A stretch of DNA of 64,000 nucleotides from the NCBI RefSeq assembly GCF_002135345.1, contig NZ_NEGI01000001.1:558001-622000 (forward strand). Reading direction: 5' to 3'. The translations under genes were made by a program, and so were the position numbers. The notes under the pieces are model-generated. The model ran no database searches and had not been told where the DNA came from. It saw nothing but the letters and a program-made list of their open reading frames with translations. Shown in pieces: positions 49,025 to 59,558 of this stretch; positions within the stretch are counted from its first letter, which is position 1, and each line of letters begins with the position of its first letter. This DNA is from Acinetobacter sp. ANC 4648. Its GTDB lineage: Bacteria > Pseudomonadota > Gammaproteobacteria > Pseudomonadales > Moraxellaceae.

Positions 49025-49906
49025 ATGAAAGCAGATTGGGATCATTTACATTTTTTTTTAGTCTTGGCTCGTGCCAAAACCTTGACCAATGCTGCGCGCT
49101 TAATTGGCGTTGAACATAGTACTGTTGCACGGCGTATTCAGGCGTTAGAACTGGCTTTAGGTACACAATTATTCAAACGTGAAGCTACGGGTTATGAATT
49201 AACACTCGAAGGAATGGCTTTAGTACCTCGGGTTGAACAAATGGAGTATGCATTTTTACAAATTGAAAAACCGCATCAACCCTTACAGGGCCGAGTCCGA
49301 ATTGGCGCACCAGAAGGTTTTGGTACGGTATTTTTGGCACATTTACTGGCTGAATTTTCGAAACAATATCCCTTATTAACAATCGACCTCATTCCTGTAC
49401 CGAAGATGATTAAGCTATCACATCGCGAAGCCGATATCGTGATTTCAATTGATCGCCCTAAATCTGGTCCCTATATTATTACTCGTCTTTCAGATTACTG
49501 TTTAAAAATTTATGGCAGTAATGACTATTTGGCAAAAAATCCTCCTATTCACTGTTTAGATGATTTAACCCAACATCGCTTTGTGAATTATATTGATGAT
49601 TTAGTCTATAGCCCCGAGTTATATTGCTTAGAACGTTTACCTTTACAATTAGCTGCAAATTTTCGTAGTAGCAGTATTTTAGCGCAGCAAATTGCTGTCA
49701 GTGCTGGTGCGGGACTGGCGATTTTGCCTATGTTTATTGCTGAGAAGAAACCTGAACTAGAACAAGTATTAACACAGCAGGTACGTTTTATTCATACTTT
49801 TTGGATGCTAACCTTGGTCGATTTACAACACGAACCTAGAATTAAATTAGTCTGGGATTTCTTACGTAAACAAGCCGATATCCAACAAAGTGTCTTGATG
49901 GATTAA
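49025..49906 (+). CDS. LysR-family regulator beside the valine operon
   Basis: 293 aa. The N-terminal winged helix is MKADWDHLHFFLVLARAKTLTNAARLIGVEHSTVARRIQALELALGTQLFKRE, followed by a LysR substrate domain beginning QGRVRIGAPEGFGTVFLAHLLAEF. A GTG at 49013 lies right against the AGGA at 49008 and is too close to use it; the ATG at 49025 matches the family start. Divergent position suggests control of mmsAB and the rest of the operon. In Pseudomonas the mms operon regulator is an AraC-type protein, so this would be a different solution. Confidence 0.9.
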   Translation: MKADWDHLHFFLVLARAKTLTNAARLIGVEHSTVARRIQALELALGTQLFKREATGYELTLEGMALVPRVEQMEYAFLQIEKPHQPLQGRVRIGAPEGFGTVFLAHLLAEFSKQYPLLTIDLIPVPKMIKLSHREADIVISIDRPKSGPYIITRLSDYCLKIYGSNDYLAKNPPIHCLDDLTQHRFVNYIDDLVYSPELYCLERLPLQLAANFRSSSILAQQIAVSAGAGLAILPMFIAEKKPELEQVLTQQVRFIHTFWMLTLVDLQHEPRIKLVWDFLRKQADIQQSVLMD

Positions 49907-49975
49907 TCCATTAAAGATCATAAAATTAACTGCTGCATAGGCAATACTAAACTCCGCCCCCTTAAAACTCCCAAT

Positions 49976-50002
49976 AAAAAAGCCAATCTGAAGATTGGCT
50001 TT
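49976..50002 (-). terminator. Terminator of the type I secretion operon
   Basis: AAAGCCAATC (49979-49988), loop TGAA, GATTGGCTTT (49993-50002). On the minus strand, six T follow. It lies 26 nt past the HlyD-family stop codon and also sits 70 nt after the convergent lysR gene. Confidence 0.88.
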
Positions 50003-50027
50003 AAAGACAAAATTTTAAAAAGAGTGA

Positions 50028-51275
50028 CTAACGCTCACGCAATGCTTCTTGAGCCTTATTAAAAGGTTTGAGTAAGTATTCAATGATGGTTTTCTGCCCC
50101 GTCCGAATATCCACTGTGGCCACCATACCTGGAGTAATTGAAAACGTTTTTCCAGCCTTATTCATCAATTTATCTTTATCGGTACGAATATAAACACGGT
50201 AGTAGAATTGATCTTGTTTCACTTCATCACGAATGGTATCTGGAGAAATAACGGTTACCTTTCCATCTAAACCACCGAATATTGAATAATCATACGCCGT
50301 GATTTTAACCAGCGCAGCTTGGCCTGGATGAATAAAGGCAATATCACGTGGTGAAATATGAGCTTCTATTAACAATTGCTCATCAATAGGCACAATCGTC
50401 ATCAGCTTCCCATTTTGCGGAACAACACCACCAATAGTCGTCACTGCAATTTCTTTCACAACACCACGGACAGGTGCCTTAAAGGTTGATCTTTTAACAA
50501 CGTCAGTACGACCTGCTACCACTTGTTGTAAGGACTGAATATCTGCATTGGCTTTAGCTAACTCTTCACGAGATTTTACATAATAGTCATTTCGTTTATC
50601 GTTAATTTGATTCTCGAAATTATTAATTTCACGTTTAAGCCTTAAAACTTCCACTTCTGAAGCTGCACCTTTAGCAACTAAGGGCTGAGTCATTTGTAAT
50701 TCATTCTGAACCAAGACTAAAGCATTTTTCAAACCAGCAATGGATTCATCCAAATTTGAACGCCGTGAGGTATATAATGCTGTTTCTTCACGTACCAAAT
50801 TAGGCATACTTAAAACCGCTTTCGGGAAACTCAATGTGGTCCCATTCACTTCGGCCTCTAAACGCGCAGCCGTCGCTTGTGTCGCAAGAAGTTTGGTTTG
50901 ACTTTCACCCACTTGTGATTCAAATCGGGTCGGATCTATCTGAGCGAGAATTTGTCCTTTTTGAACAATATCACCTTCTTTAACCTCTAAGCTGGTGAGC
51001 ACACCACCATCCAAAGACTGAATCGTTTGCTCTTTTGAAGACGGAATGACTTTACCTGTCCCCGTCGAAACCTCTTCAAGCTTAAACAGACATGCCCAAA
51101 CAATAAAGGCCAACAACCCAATCGCGACAATCCAAATCACAAACGTTGATTTGGGTAAGGGCGGTTCTGTGAAACGCATAGCAGATGGGTTGGTTGGACG
51201 CTGTAGGATATCGGAGGCTACTTCATTTTTAAGCTGTGGCTTGGGTACTTCTGGTAATTGATGTTCTTGGCTCAT
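50028..51275 (-). CDS. Type I secretion periplasmic adaptor (HlyD/LapC-like)
   Basis: Joins the inner-membrane ABC transporter to the outer-membrane channel. 415 aa: cytoplasmic N-terminus, one TM helix (FVIWIVAIGLLAFIVWACLF), a lipoyl half-motif (VKEGDIVQKGQILAQID), a long coiled-coil hairpin (about residues 120-255), the second lipoyl part (STFKAPVRGVVKEIAVTTIGGVV) and a C-terminal beta domain. Its ATG overlaps the stop of the ABC gene by 4 nt (translational coupling). Confidence 0.92.
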   Translation of the reverse strand: MSQEHQLPEVPKPQLKNEVASDILQRPTNPSAMRFTEPPLPKSTFVIWIVAIGLLAFIVWACLFKLEEVSTGTGKVIPSSKEQTIQSLDGGVLTSLEVKEGDIVQKGQILAQIDPTRFESQVGESQTKLLATQATAARLEAEVNGTTLSFPKAVLSMPNLVREETALYTSRRSNLDESIAGLKNALVLVQNELQMTQPLVAKGAASEVEVLRLKREINNFENQINDKRNDYYVKSREELAKANADIQSLQQVVAGRTDVVKRSTFKAPVRGVVKEIAVTTIGGVVPQNGKLMTIVPIDEQLLIEAHISPRDIAFIHPGQAALVKITAYDYSIFGGLDGKVTVISPDTIRDEVKQDQFYYRVYIRTDKDKLMNKAGKTFSITPGMVATVDIRTGQKTIIEYLLKPFNKAQEALRER

Positions 51276-53404
51276 GCTGAAACTCCTCCTACATTAGGCT
51301 GATTTCCAGGATTTAAAATGGCATCACGCGGGCCATCTTTCACAATTTTTCCATCATGAATCACAATAATTCGATCAACCAGTTGCAAAACTGCGGGACG
51401 ATGCGTAGCCACCACCAAAGTGCGATGGCCTAACCACTCTTTTAAATGCTGAATCAGTAACTTTTCAGAGACATCATCAATGGATGCTGTTGGCTCATCC
51501 AATAATACAATGTTCGGATTACGTAATAAAAGCCGTGTCAGCAATAACGCTTGTCTTTGACCACCAGAGAAACCAACACCGCCTTCAAGCACCAAATAAT
51601 CCAAACCTTCTTTCTTTTTTTCAATAATTTCTATGGCATTGGTAATTGTTAAAGCCCGAATAATGTCTTGATCTGTGGCTAAAGGCGCGCCTAAGGTTAA
51701 ATTTTCACGGATTGTACCGAAGAATAAATGTGCATTTTGATTCAGCAAAGACATATCACGCCGAATATCATCAGGATCAATTAAAGACTGATCAATTCCA
51801 TCTAAACTAATACTTCCTTGAACGGGCATTTGCATGCCAGAAAGTAACTGTAATAAAGTTGATTTACCTGCGCCATTGCGCCCTAGAATAGCAACCTTCT
51901 CACCGGCACGAATTTTCAATTGTGGAATGACTAAAGTTGGACGCGGATCATCCTCACCATACTTAAACATCACCCCTTTAAAATCATAGTCACCTACGAT
52001 GACTTTACGATGAATCAATTGCGCACGATCAGGACGATCTACTGGCTTTTTCATCAGCTCATCTAAGCCTTCTTTAGCCACTTTAGCCTGTTGCCAACGG
52101 CCTAATACACCTGTGATTTGTGAAATTGGTCCAAGCATCCGCGAAGATAGAATCGAACACGCGACTAAAGCACCTGTGGTCATGTCACCTTTCATGACAG
52201 CAAAGCAGCCCACCAACACCACAATGGCATAGGTTAATCCCTGAATTTTCTGTGTCCACGCATTAAGCCAACCAGTAATCTTTCTTTGACGCATACTAAT
52301 ATCAGCAGAGACCTCATTCATATGGTTCCACTGATTTTGAAAACGCGCTTCAGCTCTTAGTAATTTAATATCCTCAATTCCTTGCACGGCTTCGACAAGA
52401 ATAGCATTCCGAATTGAAGATTCACGCATCCCTTCTTTGGCCAACTGTGCAAGTTTTTTCTGCGCTAAAAAACTTGGGATCAACATTAATGGAACAACTA
52501 GGACCATCACCCAAAAAATGTTTCCGCCAATCAACCAAAAAATTACAAGGAATAAAAAGAAAAAAGGTAAATCTGCAACAGCACTAATCGTGGTTGAAGT
52601 GACTAGCTCACGCACCCCTTCCAATTCACGAATTTGTGAAATAAAAGAACCAGTAGATTTTGATCGATCTTTATTTCGAATACGCAGCGCATGCCCGAAG
52701 ACACGATCTGAAATTTTTAAATCTGCACGTTTACCAATAATATCTGACAAATAAACCCGTGCAACTCTTAAACTAAATTCAAAAATAGCAGCAATCAGTA
52801 CACCACCCGCCAGTACCCATAGGGTTGGTACAGATTGTGATGGAACAACACGATCATAGACTTGCATCGAAAAAATAATCGTGGCGAGTGCCAGAATATT
52901 GGCAATCATCGACGCAACCATAATGTCGGTATAACGCTTCCAGTCTTTTAAGACAATGTCCCAAAACCAGCTCTTTTCATAGGGCTTTATATATTCATCT
53001 ACACGTGCATCAGGAACAGAAGTTTCTGGTCTAAAGATATAAATCTGTTTGGCATTCGACTGTAGCTCTTGCAAACTAAATGTCTGAGAAAGGCCTTGAT
53101 CCCCACTGAGCTGTAAACTGGCATTGCCTTGGTTATCTACTTTTTCAATAACTGCAATTTGACCATCATTAAACTCAATCACCACGGGTAAGCGCCATGG
53201 ATTTAAGGCATCTGTTGTAAAATCACCTTTACGAAAATTAAGTCCAACTTGGCGCGTAATAATCACCAAAAGGTCATCAATATTTTGATATTGATTCCAA
53301 TCCAGTTGCAACCGAATCTGTTCTTCTGAAGGTTGAAGACGATAATGTTGTGCAACCGTGAATATGGCCTGCAGCCATGGTTGATAATTTAATGTTTTAT
53401 TCAT
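51272..53404 (-). CDS. Type I secretion ABC transporter (LapB/LssB-like)
   Basis: 710 aa. A C39 peptidase-like N-terminal domain (about 1-120) lacks any Cys, so it is a non-cleaving docking domain. About five to six TM helices follow (VASMIANILALATIIFSM, VPTLWVLAGGVLIAAIF, LPFFFLFLVIFWLIG and others), then the nucleotide-binding domain with Walker A GRNGAGKST, signature GFSGGQRQALLLTRLLL, Walker B NIVLLDEPTASID and H-loop VVATHRP. This type usually exports giant repetitive adhesins or RTX proteins. It overlaps both neighbours by 4 nt. Confidence 0.93.
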   Translation of the reverse strand: MNKTLNYQPWLQAIFTVAQHYRLQPSEEQIRLQLDWNQYQNIDDLLVIITRQVGLNFRKGDFTTDALNPWRLPVVIEFNDGQIAVIEKVDNQGNASLQLSGDQGLSQTFSLQELQSNAKQIYIFRPETSVPDARVDEYIKPYEKSWFWDIVLKDWKRYTDIMVASMIANILALATIIFSMQVYDRVVPSQSVPTLWVLAGGVLIAAIFEFSLRVARVYLSDIIGKRADLKISDRVFGHALRIRNKDRSKSTGSFISQIRELEGVRELVTSTTISAVADLPFFFLFLVIFWLIGGNIFWVMVLVVPLMLIPSFLAQKKLAQLAKEGMRESSIRNAILVEAVQGIEDIKLLRAEARFQNQWNHMNEVSADISMRQRKITGWLNAWTQKIQGLTYAIVVLVGCFAVMKGDMTTGALVACSILSSRMLGPISQITGVLGRWQQAKVAKEGLDELMKKPVDRPDRAQLIHRKVIVGDYDFKGVMFKYGEDDPRPTLVIPQLKIRAGEKVAILGRNGAGKSTLLQLLSGMQMPVQGSISLDGIDQSLIDPDDIRRDMSLLNQNAHLFFGTIRENLTLGAPLATDQDIIRALTITNAIEIIEKKKEGLDYLVLEGGVGFSGGQRQALLLTRLLLRNPNIVLLDEPTASIDDVSEKLLIQHLKEWLGHRTLVVATHRPAVLQLVDRIIVIHDGKIVKDGPRDAILNPGNQPNVGGVSA

Positions 53405-54957
53405 GGCTGAATTTCAAACCCTTGAATTTTTGTATTATTTAAATGATAAACGTCTCTACTCTTACCTGTAACATGAATATACACCGCTACAGTGTCATAA
53501 ATATCATAGCGAGCAGACTCTCTTTCTGCTCTTGAACTATGATACGACTGCTCTGAGCTAAGTAAATCTAAAATAGAGCGTTTTCCGAGTTTGTATTGTT
53601 CTTCGTACAATTCACGCGTTTTGGCGGTGGATTGTTCGCGATTCTGTAAAACTGAGATCTGCTTATTGGTATTTTCAATATTTTCACGTGCCGTGCGGGT
53701 GGAGTCTAAGATATTTAAATAAATAGCATTTAGTTTTGAACGTGCTGCTTGTTCAGCAAATCCCGCTGATTTCACCTGAGAAGCAACTGCACCGCCTTGA
53801 TAAAAATTACTACTCATTGAAATGGCAATCGAGCTATCTGAATCATTTTCGATCCCTGTATTGGGGTTCCTTCCATTGAGTGCTTTATTCAGAGAACCAA
53901 CCAAAGAAATAGTTGGATAACGGCTCAGTTCAGTTTGTTTTTTTTGACTTTTTGCGACTGCAATTTCAGCTTGAGCCGCAATCATTGCAGGAATTGTATT
54001 CATCGTTGGAACATCATAAAGTCCAGATTTACTGACCAACTCATCCGGAATAATAAAATGAGCACGCTCAACATCAAAGCCCAATAATGTTTTTAACTTT
54101 TGTTGTTCTTGTCGTAAAAAATTTTGCTGTGCAATTAAATATGACTTTGAATATTCCACATAACTTTGCGCTTGCACTGGATCGGCATTACTACTAATAC
54201 CCGCATTGGCTCTGAGACGTGCAATTTCATATAATCGACTGACCCCCACCACCTGATCTTGCGCAATTTTAACCGTAGCTTGATATCTGAGTATCCTTAA
54301 AATAGCACGTGCTGTTTGCGTTGCAATATCATCAATACTGCCCAGTACATTGGCTTGCTCTACCGTTAGTTTATTTTTTTGTGTACTGACACTCGATTCG
54401 ACCTTGCCAAAATCATAGAGTCGTTGATTCGCTTGAATAGTATAAACTTGGCGCCCTTTATCACTGCCCGTAAAGTCGCCAGTATTCATTCCTGCTTGTA
54501 ATTGAGGGTAATATCCAGCTTTGGCAACATCGATATTGGCATTTTGTGAAGCTAAAGTAGCAATTGTTTCTGCAATAGCAGGATTCCTTTGCACCGCAAC
54601 CTGTACCGCTTCATCAATACTCAATTGTCTATTTTTGACCGCATTATTTACAGTCTTTGAAAGACCTTCTGTATATAAATTATTGAGGGATGCTTTCTGA
54701 CCAACAATCGATGATTCAATCACTGGAAGTTCATTCAATCGTACGTCAGGTTCAAATTGAAAATTAGTAAGTTCTTGCATCTGCACCGTTTTATAGCTTT
54801 GGTCATCTTGCGGCTTAATCAGGTTCTGAACACTATTCTTAATATTTTTCAAATAATTTAGATCTTGTGCATATACAGATGTATGCATACATACTGTTAA
54901 ACCAAGAAGGGTACTTAAATTTTTAAAAGAAATAGAGGGACTTTTAGCTTTAAACAT
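53401..54957 (-). CDS. TolC-family outer-membrane channel (type I secretion)
   Basis: 518 aa. Signal peptide MFKAKSPSISFKNLSTLLGLTVCMHTSVYAQ, then two TolC repeats rich in long helices (LSIDEAVQVAVQRNPAIAETIATLASQNANIDVAKAGYYPQL, and QKKQTELSRYPTISLVGSL). The frame extends upstream to 55041, but the ATG at 54957 places the signal peptide at the N-terminus. First gene of the three-gene secretion operon. A dedicated TolC paralog in the operon is typical of LapBCE-type systems. Confidence 0.9.
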   Translation of the reverse strand: MFKAKSPSISFKNLSTLLGLTVCMHTSVYAQDLNYLKNIKNSVQNLIKPQDDQSYKTVQMQELTNFQFEPDVRLNELPVIESSIVGQKASLNNLYTEGLSKTVNNAVKNRQLSIDEAVQVAVQRNPAIAETIATLASQNANIDVAKAGYYPQLQAGMNTGDFTGSDKGRQVYTIQANQRLYDFGKVESSVSTQKNKLTVEQANVLGSIDDIATQTARAILRILRYQATVKIAQDQVVGVSRLYEIARLRANAGISSNADPVQAQSYVEYSKSYLIAQQNFLRQEQQKLKTLLGFDVERAHFIIPDELVSKSGLYDVPTMNTIPAMIAAQAEIAVAKSQKKQTELSRYPTISLVGSLNKALNGRNPNTGIENDSDSSIAISMSSNFYQGGAVASQVKSAGFAEQAARSKLNAIYLNILDSTRTARENIENTNKQISVLQNREQSTAKTRELYEEQYKLGKRSILDLLSSEQSYHSSRAERESARYDIYDTVAVYIHVTGKSRDVYHLNNTKIQGFEIQP

Positions 54958-55436
54958 TCGGAACTTGTACCTAAAAATAGCTTTTAATTTATTCTCAGCA
55001 TTCGATTTATTTTCAATGATTCCCAATCTAGAACATTGCACTTTTTTAAATTACAGGAAGTCATATTTTGGCTTATATATGCTAGGAATATCACCCTATA
55101 AAATTTTATTTTACACTAGAACTATCTGTATCTGAACATAAATTTCAATAATTAAGCAAAGCATCAAAGTATGCTCTTGAATAGAAAAATGTAAACTACA
55201 ACACAAACGCAGATATCTTAAAATTTGCTTAAAAAACATCCACACACTACACAGCATGTGGAAAAATAACGTTGACTAATGCATTCCATGACACGAAATT
55301 TCTATATCTGAACATTCACTGAAGCATATTTATCTGACTGTATTAAGATACAAAGTCATGCTTGAATTCAATCATCCTAAAAGTTGGGTTTAGTGCTGCT
55401 TTATCCTTCTGTATACTGCGTGCTTAACGATAAGAA
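54958..55436. other. Divergent gap between secretion operon and pgm
   Basis: About 480 AT-rich bases that must hold both promoters. I see no adhesin remnant, RNA gene, insertion-sequence end or clear operator. A CCACA...TGTGG partial hairpin lies near 55240-55261 without a T-run. Confidence 0.45.
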
Positions 55437-55445
55437 ATGAGTATT

Positions 55446-56816
55446 ATGACAAACCTCACTTGCTTTAAAGCCTATGATATCCGTGGCAAACTCGGTACAG
55501 AGTTAAACGAAGAAATTGCCTATAAAATTGGGCGTGCCTACGGCCAAATTTATAGCCCTCAAAAAGTCGTGATTGGCTGCGATGTACGTTTAAGCAGTGA
55601 AGATTTAAAACAGGCAACCATTCGTGGACTAAATGATGCGGGTGTCAATGTACTTGATTTAGGCATGACAGGAACAGAAGAGGTCTATTTCGGTGCATTT
55701 CATCTAGATGTCCAAGGTGGAATTGAAGTAACTGCGAGCCATAATCCAATGGATTATAATGGCATGAAATTAGTTCGTGAAAATGCACGTCCTATTGGAG
55801 CAGATACTGGGTTAAAAGAGATTCAAGCTTTGGCTGAGTCAGGTCATTTCCAAGAATTTTCGCAAAAAGGTACAACTGAACAATACAACATTCTGCCTGA
55901 ATTTATTGATCACCTAATGACTTACATCGATCCTGCGAAACTTCGTCCGCTCAAACTTGTCATGAATGCAGGTAATGGTGCTGCAGGTCATGTCATTGAT
56001 GCACTTGAGCAAAAATTTAAGCAACTCCATCTTCCAATCGAATTTATTAAAATTCATCATGAACCGAATGGACACTTTCCGAATGGTATTCCGAATCCAA
56101 TTCTGGTTGAAAATCGTGATAGCACGCGAGATGCAGTATTAGCACATCAAGCGGATATTGGAATTGCATGGGATGGCGACTTTGATCGTTGCTTCTTATT
56201 CGATGAAAAAGGCCAATTTATTGAAGGCTATTATATTGTCGGATTGTTGGCCCAAGCTTTTTTAATTAAGCAGAAAGGCGAAAAAATCGTGCATGACCCA
56301 CGCTTGGTGTGGAATACCTTGGATATTCTGAATGAATATGATGGTATTGCCGTGCAATCTAAATCGGGACATTCTTTCATTAAAGACACGATGCGTGAAC
56401 ATAACGCCGTGTACGGTGGTGAAATGAGTGCACACCATTATTTCCGTGATTTTGCTTATTGCGACAGCGGGATGATTCCATGGTTATTGGCAATTGTGGT
56501 ACTTTCAGAAACTAAGCAATCCCTGTCTAGTCTAGTTGAAGACATGATTAGAAAATTCCCGTGTAGTGGTGAAATTAACTTTAAAGTCAAAGATACAGCA
56601 GACACGATTCAAAAGATTTTTGATCATTTTTCCAATCAAAATCCCAATATTGATTATACAGATGGTGTTAGTTTAGATTTTGGTGCTTGGCGTTTCAATG
56701 TCCGCGCTTCAAATACTGAACCTTTATTACGCCTCAATATTGAAAGTCGTGCAGATCAAAATCCTAAGCCGATGCAAGAATATGTTGATGAGTTGACTCA
56801 GTTAATTCAAGATTAG
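55446..56816 (+). CDS. pgm: Phosphomannomutase/phosphoglucomutase
   Basis: Interconverts hexose 1- and 6-phosphates for capsule sugar synthesis. 456 aa, alpha-D-phosphohexomutase family. Motifs: phosphoserine loop [16 protein letters not shown], metal-binding [12 protein letters not shown], sugar-binding [10 protein letters not shown] and phosphate-binding [15 protein letters not shown]. An ATG three codons upstream (55437) is equally possible by ribosome site; 55446 matches the family length I recall. It sits at the end of the K locus on the opposite strand. Confidence 0.94.
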   Translation: MTNLTCFKAYDIRGKLGTELNEEIAYKIGRAYGQIYSPQKVVIGCDVRLSSEDLKQATIRGLNDAGVNVLDLGMTGTEEVYFGAFHLDVQGGIEVTASHNPMDYNGMKLVRENARPIGADTGLKEIQALAESGHFQEFSQKGTTEQYNILPEFIDHLMTYIDPAKLRPLKLVMNAGNGAAGHVIDALEQKFKQLHLPIEFIKIHHEPNGHFPNGIPNPILVENRDSTRDAVLAHQADIGIAWDGDFDRCFLFDEKGQFIEGYYIVGLLAQAFLIKQKGEKIVHDPRLVWNTLDILNEYDGIAVQSKSGHSFIKDTMREHNAVYGGEMSAHHYFRDFAYCDSGMIPWLLAIVVLSETKQSLSSLVEDMIRKFPCSGEINFKVKDTADTIQKIFDHFSNQNPNIDYTDGVSLDFGAWRFNVRASNTEPLLRLNIESRADQNPKPMQEYVDELTQLIQD

Positions 56817-56825
56817 ATTCAAGCT

Positions 56826-56866
56826 GATCTAAAAACAGGAGTCTGAGTGATTCCTGTTTTTAGATC
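56826..56866. terminator. Long bidirectional terminator between pgm and gne1
   Basis: GATCTAAAAACAGGA (56826-56840) and TCCTGTTTTTAGATC (56852-56866) form a perfect 15-bp stem with an 11-nt loop. A/T runs inside both arms allow use by the convergent pgm and capsule transcripts. Confidence 0.88.
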
Positions 56867-56877
56867 TATATAATAAT

Positions 56878-57897
56878 TTAATTTTTATAACCAATAGGAT
56901 TCTGTTTTTGCCAATTCCAGCTATCGGCCAACATATCTTCAAGCTGATATTGTGGCTTCCATCCTAGCTCTGCAACTGCGCGGGTATTGTCTGCAAACGA
57001 GGTGGCAACATCACCTTCTCGACGCGGTGCAAATTCAAATGCCACTACAACACCATTTACTTTTTCAAACGCATCTTTAACTTCAAGAACAGAAGCACCA
57101 TTACCTGTACCAATATTCCAAGCACGGCAACCCTGTTGCTCTAAACGATTATTCAGTGCGCATAAATGTGCATTCGCCAAATCGACGACATGGATATAAT
57201 CACGGATACCAGTACCATCCACTGTCTCGTAATCATTACCATAAATCGAAAGTTTATCGCGACGACCAACAGCAACTTGCGTGATATAAGGCATTAAATT
57301 ATTGGGAATTCCTTGAGGATCTTCCCCAATACGACCACTTTTATGTGCACCCACTGGATTGAAATAACGTAGTAGTGCAATCGACCAGCGTTCATCTGCC
57401 TGAGAGGTTTTTTCTAATAATTGCTCAACTATAAGTTTGGTATAACCATAATTATTGCTTGGCATACCGGTAGGCATGCTTTCATTCAGTGGTGAGATAT
57501 TGGCTTCATCATACACTGTCGCAGACGAGCTAAACACCAAGTTATGTACTTCTGCACGTTGCATCGCCTGTACTAAGCTAATTGAACCAGCAATATTATG
57601 GTCAAAATAAGTAAGTGGAATCTTCTGACTTTCCCCTACTGCTTTTAGCCCCGCAAAATGAATCACGGCTTCAATGGAATATAAATTAAATAATTGATCT
57701 AAAGTTTTTCCATCACGAATATCCCCTTCAACAAAAGTTAAACTTTTATTCGTAAGCTCTTGAACTCGATTTAAAGATTCAACAGAACTATTCGATAAAT
57801 TATCCAATACCACCACATTATGCCCAGCATTCAGTAATTCAATACAAGTGTGAGAACCAATATAACCCGCGCCACCTGTAACTAAAATAGTTGCCAT
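56878..57897 (-). CDS. gne1: UDP-glucose/UDP-GlcNAc 4-epimerase
   Basis: Supplies UDP-galactose and/or UDP-GalNAc to the capsule. 339 aa, extended SDR: NAD motif GGAGYIGSHTC, VIHFAGLKAVGES, SSSATVY, catalytic Tyr and Lys in NNYGYTKLIVEQ, and RYFNPVGAHKSG. Whether it prefers the plain or N-acetylated sugar cannot be judged by eye. It starts 2 nt after gpi stops. Confidence 0.93.
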   Translation of the reverse strand: MATILVTGGAGYIGSHTCIELLNAGHNVVVLDNLSNSSVESLNRVQELTNKSLTFVEGDIRDGKTLDQLFNLYSIEAVIHFAGLKAVGESQKIPLTYFDHNIAGSISLVQAMQRAEVHNLVFSSSATVYDEANISPLNESMPTGMPSNNYGYTKLIVEQLLEKTSQADERWSIALLRYFNPVGAHKSGRIGEDPQGIPNNLMPYITQVAVGRRDKLSIYGNDYETVDGTGIRDYIHVVDLANAHLCALNNRLEQQGCRAWNIGTGNGASVLEVKDAFEKVNGVVVAFEFAPRREGDVATSFADNTRAVAELGWKPQYQLEDMLADSWNWQKQNPIGYKN

Positions 57898-57899
57898 AT

Positions 57900-59558
57900 T
57901 TAACTCTCTTGCTGACTTAGCAGAATGCGAATTAAGCCCTGTGTTGAGGCATCTAATTGCGATAAATCCTGTTCTGTTCTATTTAAAATCGGTAATAGTT
58001 GATTTGCGATATCTTTGCCTTTTTCAACGCCCCATTGATCAAATGGATTAATATTCCAAATCACCGATTGGACAAAAACCTTATGTTCATACAAAGCAAT
58101 CAGCATCCCCAAGCTATAAGGACTTAATTCTTCTAATAAAATGGTCGTACTCGGCTGATTACCTACATATTGTTTATACGCGGGTAACGTTGATAATTCA
58201 TCTGGATCAAGTGCCTGATTACCAAAAGCCAATAACCGTGACTGTGCTAAACAATTGGATAAAGCCAAATGATGTTGCTCAACCAAAGCCTCTGCATTTT
58301 CAGCATAGGTAAACTGATTGGCATTATAGCGTTGTACGGGCGCAATAAAATCGCAACTGACTGAATGAGTACCTTGATGCAAAAGTTGATAAAAAGCATG
58401 TTGAGCATTCGGCCCTACTTCGCCCCAAATAATTGGACAAGTATCTAAGCTAACTTTTTCTTCATTTTTTTGGATGGATTTACCATTCGATTCCATCTCA
58501 AGTTGCTGCAAATACGCCGCAAAATATTTTAAACGGCCATCATAGGGCAATACCGCATGCGTCTGAATATTAAGAAAGTTATTATTCCAAATTCCCAACA
58601 TTCCCATCAATACAGGAAGATTATTGGCAAAAGTCTCTTGCTGAAAATGCTCATCAATCGCATATGCACCAGCTAGTAACTGCTTAAAACCCTCAACACC
58701 AATATTGAGAGCAATGGGCAAACCAATACAAGACCATAAAGAATAACGCCCACCCACCCAATCCCAGAGTAACAACTGATTATCCGGTGCAATTCCCCAT
58801 TCCGTCATTTTTTCTGGTTTAGTTGATATTCCAATAAAATGACTTTTTAAGACACATGCTTTATCTCCCAATGATTTTTCTAACCATTGACGAACAGTTT
58901 GCGCATTTGATAGTGTATCAATCGTGCCAAAAGATTTTGACGAGATGATAAATAGTGTCGTTTCAGGTCTAAGCTTATGTAATAAAGCAGAGAGCTGACT
59001 ACCATCCATGGTAGAAACAAAATGTACATTTAAAGGCTTAGCTGTTTTTACTTTGTAATCTGAAAGTGCATGACTAACCATCACGGGACCTAAATCAGAT
59101 CCGCCTACACCGATATTCACCACATCTTGAATAACTTCACCGGTACATCCACGATATTGCCCCGCATGTATTTTATTGACTAAATCATACATACGATCCA
59201 ATTGCGAATGCACTAACTGGCTAAGTGCTGAAAAATCTTCACTATTCTTGGGTAAACGCAATGCCCAATGCATGGCTGCACGTTGCTCGGTATAATTAAT
59301 TTTAGCTTCGGAAAAAAGTGCTTTAATCCTAGCATTGAGTTTTTTTGTTTGAGCCAACTCAAGCAATGTATTCAAAACGGTTCCGTCAATCCGCTGCTTA
59401 CTATAATCAAATACAATTTGATTAAATTGATGTGAGAAATGCTCAAACCGTTGTGTATTATCTGCAAATAAATGATTTAAATGTATCTCTTTAAATTCAT
59501 TAGCAGAATGACTTAAATCTTGTAGTAGCTTGTCAGAGCCTTGTTGATATTCACTCAT
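57900..59558 (-). CDS. gpi: Glucose-6-phosphate isomerase
   Basis: Interconverts glucose-6-P and fructose-6-P. 552 aa. Family motifs: [55 protein letters not shown], and the second signature [37 protein letters not shown], with the catalytic Lys at its end. It overlaps ugd by 4 nt (ATGA), so the two are translationally coupled. Confidence 0.96.
   Translation of the reverse strand: MSEYQQGSDKLLQDLSHSANEFKEIHLNHLFADNTQRFEHFSHQFNQIVFDYSKQRIDGTVLNTLLELAQTKKLNARIKALFSEAKINYTEQRAAMHWALRLPKNSEDFSALSQLVHSQLDRMYDLVNKIHAGQYRGCTGEVIQDVVNIGVGGSDLGPVMVSHALSDYKVKTAKPLNVHFVSTMDGSQLSALLHKLRPETTLFIISSKSFGTIDTLSNAQTVRQWLEKSLGDKACVLKSHFIGISTKPEKMTEWGIAPDNQLLLWDWVGGRYSLWSCIGLPIALNIGVEGFKQLLAGAYAIDEHFQQETFANNLPVLMGMLGIWNNNFLNIQTHAVLPYDGRLKYFAAYLQQLEMESNGKSIQKNEEKVSLDTCPIIWGEVGPNAQHAFYQLLHQGTHSVSCDFIAPVQRYNANQFTYAENAEALVEQHHLALSNCLAQSRLLAFGNQALDPDELSTLPAYKQYVGNQPSTTILLEELSPYSLGMLIALYEHKVFVQSVIWNINPFDQWGVEKGKDIANQLLPILNRTEQDLSQLDASTQGLIRILLSQQES

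Noticed and set aside
52437..52754. 105-aa plus-strand open frame within the ABC transporter gene
   Set aside because: Antisense shadow; no start site support.
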